From positions 47,448,276-47,512,275 of the forward strand of contig NC_087069.1 of the NCBI RefSeq assembly GCF_963678635.1: a DNA stretch of 64,000 nt, written 5' to 3'. This document shows, one piece after another, positions 55,670 through 64,000 of this stretch. The translations under genes were made by a program, and so were the position numbers. This stretch comes from Symsagittifera roscoffensis. Taxonomy: Eukaryota > Xenacoelomorpha > Acoela > Convolutidae. The notes under the pieces were generated by a model. It was given only the letters and a program-made list of their open reading frames with translations. It was not told the origin of the DNA and made no database searches. Position 1 is the first letter of the stretch. Every line of letters begins with the position of its first letter.

Positions 55670-58600
55670 ATGAACTTATTGATGGGGTAAGCCAGATTGT
55701 AACTGAAAACAAAAAGGGTACGCTATATTTTTCGGTGTTAGATTTGAAATATGCGTACAGTCAACTGAAATTGGCTGCTGATACAGCTAGACAATGCAAA
55801 TTTAACATTGTGGGTGGAAAAGCAACTGGAACTTACAGATTCTTGACAGGGTTCTACGGTCTAGCAGATATGCCAGCTGAATTTCAAAAGGCTATGGATA
55901 GAACCATCAATCACGCTAAAAACACGTTCTGTTTTCTGGATGACATACTTATTGTGTCAAAGGGAAGTGAAATCGAACATGCAAACTTAGTAGAAGCAGT
56001 ACTAAAGAAATTGGATGCGGAAAACTTGGCACTGAAACTCTCAAAATTTGAATTTTTTAAACAAGAAGTGAATTGGTTGGGTCACCATCTCTCAGAAGAT
56101 GGGGTTAGACCAAAAATCACTAAAACGGAAGCCGTAGTAAACTTGAACCAGCCGAAATCCCTAAAACAACTAAGGTCATTTCTAGGAAGCATAAATCACT
56201 TAGCTAAATTTATACCTAACGTAGCCAGTCTGACTGAAAAATTAAGACCACTTCTTAAAGAAGAAAATCAAAAGAAAAAGTTAAAAAACATGAAACTCCC
56301 GGTGAAAAAATTCGAGTGGGGGGATGTTCACACAGTAGCATTTAATGCTATAAAAGGAGCTGTGGCAAATATTACGAAAGTGCATTATTACGATGCAAAT
56401 CGTGAAACACGAGTTAAATGCGATGCTAGCCATGATGGGCTAGGGGCTACTTTAGAACAACAAAATGATGAAGGGTTGTGGGCCCCAATTTCGTTCGCAT
56501 CCCGATACTTAAATGCCCAAGAAAAAAAATATTCAACAAATGAGTTGGAATTATTGGCAGTTGTTTGGGCAGTAGATAGATATAAACACTACCTTCTGGG
56601 GAAACCATTTACCATCGCAACTGACCACAAAGCGCTTACAACAGCATTGGATGTTAATCAATCGAACAAGACCTACCAATCACGTTTAACCCGGTGGGTT
56701 GACCGGTTACTGCCATATCAGTTCAACATAGTTCACATTCCGGGGAGGGACATGGGCATAGTTGATTATTTATCGCGTGATCCTTTCAATGATCCCTGGC
56801 CCGAATCAGAATTAGACGAAAAGTTTGTAGTAGCGACAATAAACTCTTTTCATGAAGCGTTCGACTGCTGGAACAGTAGGCTTAAAGACTCAAGGTCGCT
56901 CAACCGGAACGAAAACGTTCTAGAATGTTCCAGAAGGAATGTTACGAAACAGTCATCAAGTAATGGTTGCTATAGCAACCAAAACGGTCAAAACCGAACA
57001 AGGCTCGACCGGAACGAGAGAAAACTGTTTCCACGACTGCAAAAACAGCTAAACACAACAGTTCAACAGAAACAAATCACTTTTTCGTCAAATCAACCCA
57101 CTAAACAGTCAGTCTTAAATAATTGCAAAATCAAAAAACGACCAGTAACGAGCAAAATAGAAAAAACAGACTCAAGGATCGAGATGTCAGAAAATAAAAA
57201 CAGAGCATACGACTGGTGGTCGAACTCACCACAAGAATGGCGGAATGAGGAGCGCGAAGAAAGCATAATGGACCCAAAGTGGATCCTATCACTTTCCACC
57301 AATAACGAACTCTCGGAAGAGGAGGAGATCAAAGAGACAGTCCAACGCACGAGAAAAATAATACGAGGAGGCAGAGAAAATAGGGACAGCTCCGACAGAG
57401 AAACACGTCATGCACAACGAGTAAAATGGTCGTTGGAACCGGAACAACAACGAGTAGCGGATCAAAGACTGCTCTCATTCTGGCAGTTAATAGGCGGAGA
57501 AAACAATGTTCAGGAAAATCGAGAACTGGTGGCTCATACCCAAGAAGTCAGGGAAAACTTGGAACACGAATCAAGTTCAACATCGCCAAAACCGAGCGCA
57601 TCGACGGAACGAAAACTCAGTGAGGTGAATGTAATAGAAGTAGACCTGACAACCACAGAAGAGGCGGAGAGTGAGGAGGAAGTGTGCTCAATTCAACCGC
57701 CAAAGGGACTAGGAAAAACAGGACTGCAAAAGCAGCAACAAGTGGAGACCCTGGACAACCTCGCAAAACTGTTCGACAAAAACTTACTAGCAGAACTGAC
57801 CACAGAAGACACGTGGATGGACCGCCTCAGGAGAGTGGTAGAGAGAGGGGATAAACAAGGATTAGAATTGATGGGACCCTATACAAATCCGTTGTGGTCA
57901 CAGATGGCAGTTCAGGACGACTGCATCTTGGTGAATAATCGGCTAGCAGTACCAGTTCAACTACGACAAGCTGTCCTGAAACGAATCCATCGAGGACACC
58001 CAGGTCAGGAGGCTATGTTGGGAGCAGCGCATTATCTGTGGTGGCCACACATGAATAAGGACATCGTGAATTTGGCAGAGGAGTGTCGTAGTTGGACCAG
58101 ATATGGTAAGAATGTAAAATACCTTATTTCGAAAAATTCGTCAAAACCATTGCCACTGCTCACGCAGCCGGGACAGGAGGTACAACTAGACTACGCGGGG
58201 CCTATAGAAAATCAAAAAGGAAAAAAAAATTATCTTTTAGTAGCTATTGATCGATTCTCAAAATTTCCATCAGTGAAGGTTACAAAATCCACAAGTGGAA
58301 AGAGCACAGTAAAATTCTTGAGATCATATATCGACACACATGGAGTCCCTGAATCAATTCGATCGGAACTCAATATCGAGCAAAAATTCTGTCCGGTGGG
58401 GGATCACAGAGGTTGTGGTTTGGTTGAACGTACAATTCAAACAATAAAAAGAAGACTGGGAGTGATGATGCTCGATGAAAAAAATAAATCAATCAAATTA
58501 TGCCTCAGCATTATAATGAGAGACTTACGGTGGAACAAGCAGAAAACAATTCAAGTATCTCCGTTCCAAGCACATTTCGGTAGACTACCAAAAACAGAAT

Positions 58601-60144
58601 TTAAAATTGTGAGGGATAAATTTTTAAATAATTCTGATTCTTTAGACAAACAACACTTGGAACGCTCAGCACTGACTGCTTCTCAAATGAAACGAAGAAT
58701 TGATCAGTCGAGAGAGAATCTAAAGATAGTGCGCAAGGGACAACTGAGCAGGGATACAAGCCCACTGCACAAGCAGCAGATAACATCGGACAGAGACAAA
58801 GAAAGAGCTAAAGCCCTAAAGGAATTGTTGGAAGCGAACGCCCGCTGGAACTACGAAAGAAGGGACGCGGCTAAAAATGACATCCGGACATTAGTGGACG
58901 AGACAGGGCAACTCAATCCCGATCTCCGAAAGGAAATGATCTACTCTTGGGAGAAGGGATTTGTGGAGGACAAAATAGAAAACCAATGCAAGTCACCAAC
59001 CAAGACTATACTTTCAAAGGACCCTCTACGGAAAAGCGGACAAGCCTTAACCAGGCCACTAAAGGGGAAAATCGTTTCAGAAACGGACTCAACAATTAGG
59101 ACATCAGCCGGTTCGATCTATAGGAAATCGGATATAGCTCAATCAAAAACGGTACTGACGCAAGAAAACCAGCGAAGCACGAGTAAAAGTCCATCGTCAG
59201 AACCTACCAAAAATTTTAAGCGAGTCAGCTCTCCAGAACGACTAGAGGAGCTGGGATCAGAGGACGAACTTCAAGGAGAAATGGAAATCGCTGATACAAT
59301 GAATCCAATAGAGCGCTTTCAGAGGAGCCAAACAATAGTCACTTCAAAGGACACAGAAGCCGGGGGAGGCCTGAATCTTGCAGTCAAAAGAGCAAAACCC
59401 AATTTGGCGGGACCAAAACCAAATACAGAGGAAAATATCACAAACAAGCCGGAAAAGAGCGGAAAGGAAAAGAAAGGCCGAAGCAAGAAACAACAGGGGA
59501 CAAATCAAGCTGCGACTGCAGCAAACTCGGAGCAAGAGAAAGCAACATCTAAGCCGGAATCAGACACAGTAGATACCAAAATTCAGTCAAGTTCTACGCC
59601 GAAAGCAAAACAGCGTCCGAAACTGAAAGGCATTGACTCTCACACTCCTCTTGAAGATATCGTGGACACATTTCACAATCGAAATTTGGCACCGTCTGAA
59701 TGGGAGAAGTACGCGGACCAATTGTTAAAAAGAGGAGTGCAGCGAGTTGCGGATGAACTTCGAGAAAATCCTCAACAAAGCTCTGAACTGGACACAAACT
59801 TCGAACCACCACAAGGATTCTCGGACGAATCAAGTGCAGAAGAGTCAGGTATTAGACGAAGTTCGAGACAAACAAAAAACAAAGAACCCAAACGATTCGG
59901 AGATCCGATAAAACATTCAATCAAAGAAATATCTGAAAACCTTACAGGTAGAGGTCTTCTAAAGGAGGCACTTAGACAATACAGAAACCAACTGAGAGAT
60001 TTTAAAGATCGGGACGACAGACCATTAGAATCGAAAGTGCGACGACTCGAAAGACATCTATTTATGCGAAAATTCGGATATGCTACCTTGGATGAGGGAG
60101 TCGATTGGAACCCGAGTTGGGAAATCGAGCTGGAGGAAAACTGA
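55552..60144 (+). CDS. pol: Gypsy reverse transcriptase-RNase H-integrase polyprotein
   Basis: This frame has 1530 codons; the first 20-odd are out-of-frame overlap with the previous ORF. RT motifs: YFSVLDLKYAYSQLKL (about residue 58) and FLDDILIV (about 126, the YxDD-type centre). RNase H: KCDASHDGLGATL (about 289) and TDHKAL (about 358). After DYLSRDP (about 404) comes an unusually long polar linker of roughly 360 residues. Integrase: a zinc finger HRGHPGQ...ECRSW (about 813-847) whose last cysteine is tryptophan, then LDYAGP (first Asp, about 881) and GLVERTIQT (Glu, about 959). The segment that should hold the middle aspartate is missing (SIRSELNIEQKF). A charged extension of about 500 residues follows with no recognised domain. 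The integrase should be inactive. Confidence 0.9.
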   Translation: MFYRPDCDNNKEGRLNKIDNGCKSINRQLFKNKYQMPNVDELIDGVSQIVTENKKGTLYFSVLDLKYAYSQLKLAADTARQCKFNIVGGKATGTYRFLTGFYGLADMPAEFQKAMDRTINHAKNTFCFLDDILIVSKGSEIEHANLVEAVLKKLDAENLALKLSKFEFFKQEVNWLGHHLSEDGVRPKITKTEAVVNLNQPKSLKQLRSFLGSINHLAKFIPNVASLTEKLRPLLKEENQKKKLKNMKLPVKKFEWGDVHTVAFNAIKGAVANITKVHYYDANRETRVKCDASHDGLGATLEQQNDEGLWAPISFASRYLNAQEKKYSTNELELLAVVWAVDRYKHYLLGKPFTIATDHKALTTALDVNQSNKTYQSRLTRWVDRLLPYQFNIVHIPGRDMGIVDYLSRDPFNDPWPESELDEKFVVATINSFHEAFDCWNSRLKDSRSLNRNENVLECSRRNVTKQSSSNGCYSNQNGQNRTRLDRNERKLFPRLQKQLNTTVQQKQITFSSNQPTKQSVLNNCKIKKRPVTSKIEKTDSRIEMSENKNRAYDWWSNSPQEWRNEEREESIMDPKWILSLSTNNELSEEEEIKETVQRTRKIIRGGRENRDSSDRETRHAQRVKWSLEPEQQRVADQRLLSFWQLIGGENNVQENRELVAHTQEVRENLEHESSSTSPKPSASTERKLSEVNVIEVDLTTTEEAESEEEVCSIQPPKGLGKTGLQKQQQVETLDNLAKLFDKNLLAELTTEDTWMDRLRRVVERGDKQGLELMGPYTNPLWSQMAVQDDCILVNNRLAVPVQLRQAVLKRIHRGHPGQEAMLGAAHYLWWPHMNKDIVNLAEECRSWTRYGKNVKYLISKNSSKPLPLLTQPGQEVQLDYAGPIENQKGKKNYLLVAIDRFSKFPSVKVTKSTSGKSTVKFLRSYIDTHGVPESIRSELNIEQKFCPVGDHRGCGLVERTIQTIKRRLGVMMLDEKNKSIKLCLSIIMRDLRWNKQKTIQVSPFQAHFGRLPKTEFKIVRDKFLNNSDSLDKQHLERSALTASQMKRRIDQSRENLKIVRKGQLSRDTSPLHKQQITSDRDKERAKALKELLEANARWNYERRDAAKNDIRTLVDETGQLNPDLRKEMIYSWEKGFVEDKIENQCKSPTKTILSKDPLRKSGQALTRPLKGKIVSETDSTIRTSAGSIYRKSDIAQSKTVLTQENQRSTSKSPSSEPTKNFKRVSSPERLEELGSEDELQGEMEIADTMNPIERFQRSQTIVTSKDTEAGGGLNLAVKRAKPNLAGPKPNTEENITNKPEKSGKEKKGRSKKQQGTNQAATAANSEQEKATSKPESDTVDTKIQSSSTPKAKQRPKLKGIDSHTPLEDIVDTFHNRNLAPSEWEKYADQLLKRGVQRVADELRENPQQSSELDTNFEPPQGFSDESSAEESGIRRSSRQTKNKEPKRFGDPIKHSIKEISENLTGRGLLKEALRQYRNQLRDFKDRDDRPLESKVRRLERHLFMRKFGYATLDEGVDWNPSWEIELEEN

Positions 60145-60272
60145 AAAATACATAATCTAAAATCGTCAATTACCAGAAAAAAAAAACTTTTCTTTGAACT
60201 GAGTAAATTGAACTCTTTAAATAAATTATCCTACTGATGTTGTATAATTTATTTCTTTCACCGTGGGGGGTG

Positions 60273-60529
60273 TGTCATACCGCTACTGCAGTAGCAGTAT
60301 TTATTATACGTATGTACATCTAACCTCTGGTGCTCAATCATTATTTTATGGTATTCTCAAGGTCATACGTAAGTGTTGACACTGAGATTAAGCGAGAGAT
60401 CAGAGTACTTAACAATGATCTATCTCTCAGTACATAAGAAACCAAGAAAAGAGAAAATCTAAATTCAATATTCAGAATACAGTATTGAATTACAACTTGT
60501 TTTCAATTGATATCGCAACGCATATCACA
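60273..60529 (+). repeat. 3' LTR (257 bp)
   Basis: It matches the 5' LTR except for a few changes (CGCTACTGC against CGCTATTGC, one extra base in the T-rich part, TTACAAC against TTTCAAC). Confidence 0.92.
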
Positions 60530-62286
60530 GTCGTTAGGAGCGTTTGAAAATAGCTGATATAGCCAACTAAAGTGCGATATATTGCGCCCTTATAACACAA
60601 GTAAGAAGCGATTAAATGCGTTCCAAAACACTTTGAGGCCAGCAATGTAATCCTATTATTCAATACGAGACGCTAAATACGCAGTTGAAACTTTACTTAG
60701 CGTGTGTGGGAATAAAAAGAATAAAAATGAAAAAAAAAATCTTCTTTTTTCTCATTTGTTTCGTGAAGTTATTCAATCAAAAAAATTTTCAAATTGGCTT
60801 AAGTGCAGTCGGAGCACTCAGAGCTCGGCCCTGATATAGGAGCAATCTTGTTTTAAGTTATAACGTCAGCGGTTTTGAAATTTGTTAAACTCCGGTTCGC
60901 TCAAAAAGCTATTGATCTGACATTAAAATGACCGAGCGTAGATACTTGTGAATTTGCCATAAAACACTGTACGTTGTCAGGTGAAGGTGCTAAAAATCAA
61001 CCTGCCGAACGAAATTAGTATTTTAGTTTGCCAAAAACTGCTCACGGAAAAAAATATATCCAAGGTATTAAAGTCAAACAAGCAGACTCAATTTTCACTT
61101 CTAATTAGTTGCAGAGCGAGCTGAAAAGTTAATTGGAACGGTTTCAGTTTAAACGACTAATTTTCTTGTGTTAGTTGACAAAGCATTTGAATCATCCTAT
61201 TTCCCGCCTTTTATACGCAGCTTCGTCTTGATGCTCATTAATTAAACCATATGGCTGATACCAACTGCTATTAGCAGCTCGATGCAACAATAAACAGTGC
61301 ATTAGGTTATTTTGTGATTCTAAAAAAAGTCGAATTTTAAACAATTAAACACAACTAAAATCTCTCTTTTTTAGTTTACTTATCTGAAATCAAAGTTATA
61401 CTGCTCCACATTGAAACGCAACAGGAAAAACTAAGATCCTGAAAATCCTGAAAAATTGTTGATTGATGATTATTTCAGTCTTTCGCAAAATAGAATTTTG
61501 AGAAAACCATAGTTTTTTGAACCCCCAACGAAATAAATTCAATAGCTTTCTGAGATTTTGGTCCTTCATACAATTATTTTCAATAATCTTGGAAAAAATG
61601 GTCAAAGTTTACAGAAAAAGCTTCTCAAATAGAAATAATCACGTTTCATGGTTGCAACCTAACGCCCTTTTTTTCCGTTTTTGAGGCCAGAAACGAACAA
61701 AAGTCAATATATATTGCTCTCAATGTACATGTTTTTTAGACCAACACCGTCCCTTTTACGTGATGATAATATGCAGACCTAGTTTTCGTTTCAAGTGACT
61801 TGAAGATCAAAAAAAGTTGAACTGAACCAAAAGCAGACTTTTCATTGAAATTTTTTCAATTTTTTTCAAAAATCAATGCTATCAGAGATGTTACACTAAG
61901 AAAAAAGATTTTACTCTAACCCGAGAAAAACTGATTTTTTTTAACTTTAAATATGAGTCTTGTAAACTTGTGGATGAAATTGAGTGCAATCTCAAGTTTT
62001 CACTCTTTGAGATGACTATTTTCAAGAATGCTTTTGGACACTTTTCACTTTGAAATTCATAAAGAATTGTATATAGACCAATTGCGGAAGATCAGTTTTA
62101 CCTTCATGAAAGTTTATTGGAGAAATGCTGGCGAAAAAAAAAGAAACGCAATCAAATATTGTTCTTCAAAAAATTTTTGATCAAAAAATTTTTTCATTGC
62201 CTGTGTGAAAACAAAACTTAATAAACATATTTTTGTTTTACTCTTGAATTGAAACAAAAAAAAGTTGAAAATCTGACAGACTGATA
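60530..62286. other. No gene seen
   Basis: This is AT-rich flank of the retrotransposon; short frames only. Confidence 0.5.
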
Positions 62287-62809
62287 CACTAGTGGACAAA
62301 ATTAGGCGCAAATTCAGGATTTTACTCTCTAAAAAGTCTGTTTTTGACGTCTGATTTGGACAACATTTCCTTCAACTTTCAGCAAAGCTTTTACATCGAG
62401 CAAATGATCAGGGCTATCCTTTATGAAACTATATCAAAAATTGGTTTAAAAAACTTACCAATTTTTTTTGTCTGAAATTGCCAGTATTCCTCATTTGCAT
62501 TAAGATTTTTACTTCGCGTGGAAAAGTGAGAAACGTCCGAGTTTAGTAAAGCTTTCACACTTATTGCTTGCATTTTCTCGCAGAAAAATTATCACATGGC
62601 ATGAAAAACTAAAAACTTTTTTCCCACTTATTCGAAAATGAACCCACTACGATTCGATTGGATTCGATATATATTTTCACTTGACGCCAATCATTTGATC
62701 TTGGTCTGAGTGAAAATTTTACTTCGAGGCAAACGTGGTTGAAAATCATCCTCCTTGAAACTGGTTCAATAAAAATTTGCTGACTTCGCGCTGAATTTTG
62801 TCCACTAGT
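62287..62809. mobile_element. MITE with Tc1/mariner-like ends
   Basis: The left end CACTAGTGGACAAAATTAGG and the reverse complement of the right end, ACTAGTGGACAAAATTCAGC, form terminal inverted repeats of about 28 bases with several mismatches. Both are flanked by TA (62285-62286 and 62810-62811), the target of Tc1/mariner elements, whose ends often contain TGGACAAAATT. The interior of about 0.5 kb has no transposase, so this is a non-autonomous copy. Confidence 0.6.
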
Positions 62810-63076
62810 TAGCAAATGGTTTTCTTTTGTTTGAAGTGTTTTTTTTTTAATTTCCAATATTTGTTCAACTCATCTACAGTCAGGCTCTACAACAAAAGAA
62901 AGTCTTACAGACTCTACAGCAAATAAAGTTTTTGTAAAAAAACTACTATCTACAAAAAAACTGCAGAAGAATGTATAATAAGGGGTGAAACATTAAAATA
63001 ATCAGCGAGAACAATCTTGCCATTACCTTTCAGAGAAAAAAAATTGATTTCTTAACCAAGAACTCTAATTGAAACA

Positions 63077-63272
63077 ATGCTGAAGATAGCTTTACTTTCT
63101 ATGATAGTCATCCAGGTTTACTCTCAGACAGCTCATGACAAATGGAAGTATTGTCAGCTATTGTTTGAAAATAAAAACTCAAGGACATCATTTGAAACGT
63201 GTGATGCATGTTTTATCCCTCTGGCATACTACAATTCAATTGGAGCTTCTTTAACTCGGAGTCGATACCGTC
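63077..63272 (+). CDS. Candidate first exon of a secreted protein
   Basis: An ATG in AACAATG context starts a clear signal peptide (MLKIALLSMIVIQVYSQ). A cysteine-containing stretch follows (WKYCQLLFENKN, FETCDACFIPLAYYN), up to a good 5' splice site CCT|GTAAGT at 63272/63273. Reading past the donor ends soon in a C homopolymer and stop. A tentative second exon could begin after AAATTCAG at 63460 and end at a stop near 63538. The family is not recognised. The signal peptide and donor site make this one of the more gene-like frames in the window. Confidence 0.45.
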
Positions 63273-64000
63273 CTGTAAGTTTACCAAATCATGCCCCCCC
63301 CCCCTGTGGTTGAGTGTTTAGAAACAAAAGGTTTGACAGCGTTTTAGAATCTTCTTTTGAATTTTTGTAGCACAAAACAGTTTGTATTTCAAAAATGAAA
63401 CATCAGAAATAGATCACATTTCAGTCAAATTTTCATTTTTTGTCAAATTTGTAAATTCAGCAGTTGTATGTCGTTTCTCATGTACAGTTCAAAATGCATG
63501 CAGTACTAGTTGACAGTGTTTTGAATCAAAGCTTTTGAAAAAGATATTTTAGAACAAAATATTTCGTTTGATTTTTTTTGCTCCTGACATTATGCAATTT
63601 AACAGTTGAAAAACTGTGGGTATAATGTGATAATCAACTGTCTGGTTAATCAACTAGAAAAAACAAACATATAAAGTTGGACAAATGTCTGAGGCACAAA
63701 TCAGACAATTTTCTGCCTTTTTTTGTTGCGGTTTACCGAAAAATGTTTAATTTTTTATTTGATCAAAAATGTATCAGAATATGGATTAGAAACCACCTGC
63801 AGTGACAAAAGACTCTTCAAATTAATTTTTATACAGATTTTACTCGACTGAAAAATTGATATACGGTTGCTGTTTAGATATTAACCGATTTAAAAAGGAT
63901 TGAAAGTTCATTAGAAAAAAAGTTATAATGCCTCAAAAACGTTTGAAAATGTTTTTGATAGATTTTAGCAATTTACTGATATCCATCAAAACCTCAAAAC
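63273..64000. other. Putative intron and AT-rich DNA
   Basis: A possible short exon lies at 63461-63538; otherwise nothing recognisable is seen up to the end of the window. Confidence 0.35.

Larger units (their letters stand above)
53383..60529 (+). mobile_element. Ty3/gypsy LTR retrotransposon, nearly complete
   Basis: Two LTRs flank gag, a zinc-knuckle/protease frame and a long reverse transcriptase/RNase H/integrase frame, in the order typical of Ty3/gypsy elements. LTRs begin TG and end CA and differ at only a few positions, so insertion is recent on the scale of this window. The five flanking bases (TTCGT before, GTCGT after) match at four positions, consistent with a target-site duplication. 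A G-rich purine stretch (GTGGGGGG) before the 3' LTR is a plausible polypurine tract. There is no envelope gene. Two frame breaks and a damaged integrase make this copy defective. Confidence 0.93.

Noticed and set aside
57093..57350. Minus-strand frames inside pol
   Set aside because: They are shadows of the continuous plus-strand reading frame, with no domain of their own.
60145..60272. An envelope gene for the gypsy element
   Set aside because: Only 128 bases separate the pol stop from the 3' LTR.
63290..63306. C homopolymer as a regulatory site
   Set aside because: It is a single simple run in a probable intron, with no supporting context.

Overview
The window is AT-rich eukaryotic DNA, most likely from an invertebrate animal. 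The evidence is tetraspanin-family genes with CCG-type extracellular loops, GT-AG style splice signals, long A/T homopolymers, a Ty3/gypsy LTR retrotransposon and several relics of Polinton/Maverick elements, which are virus-like self-synthesising DNA transposons. The 200-N run at 15390-15589 shows a scaffolded draft assembly. I cannot name the species. There are few intact genes; most protein-like sequence is transposon relic or pseudogene.

Positions 1-37911 form one giant imperfect inverted repeat. The left arm (1-14684) reads, on the minus strand, like the right arm (15590-37911) on the plus strand, and the axis falls in or beside the N gap. From the axis outward each arm carries a decayed Polinton: a membrane ORF, packaging ATPase, retroviral-type integrase, penton-like minor capsid, small basic protein, major capsid and adenovirus-type protease. 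Then come about 5 kb of shared non-coding DNA with a 60-codon secreted-type ORF, a non-coding multi-copy module, and two tandem tetraspanin genes. The arms have diverged by private events. The left has three 382-bp tandem units inside the integrase. The right has a 2.78-kb tandem duplication (18717-24274), a 1.77-kb tandem duplication of the tetraspanin end, an extra block at 24853-25918 and a capsid deletion. The right arm ends beside a fragment of Polinton DNA polymerase B.

Positions 37.9-47 kb hold a second, scrambled Polinton graveyard: polymerase B C-terminal and duplicated N-terminal (zinc-finger) pieces, ATPase relics, a 151-bp x3 tandem repeat and a duplication of roughly 2.5-3.2 kb. 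Positions 47.7-49.2 kb hold a relatively GC-rich ORF of 118 codons with five ATTG-type boxes spaced 40/50/50/40 bp upstream, followed by a 31-bp minisatellite. Positions 52.1-52.9 kb hold a foldback element rich in GAGCGG motifs that encloses a tRNA-Arg-like sequence.

Positions 53383-60529 are a nearly complete gypsy element with 256/257-bp LTRs. Its gag, zinc knuckle/protease and reverse transcriptase/RNase H/integrase frames are separated by two frame breaks, and its integrase has lost catalytic-core sequence. The last 3.5 kb are mostly empty apart from a Tc1/mariner-like MITE and a candidate first exon of a secreted protein at 63077. All calls come from reading the sequence; no alignment or database search was run.
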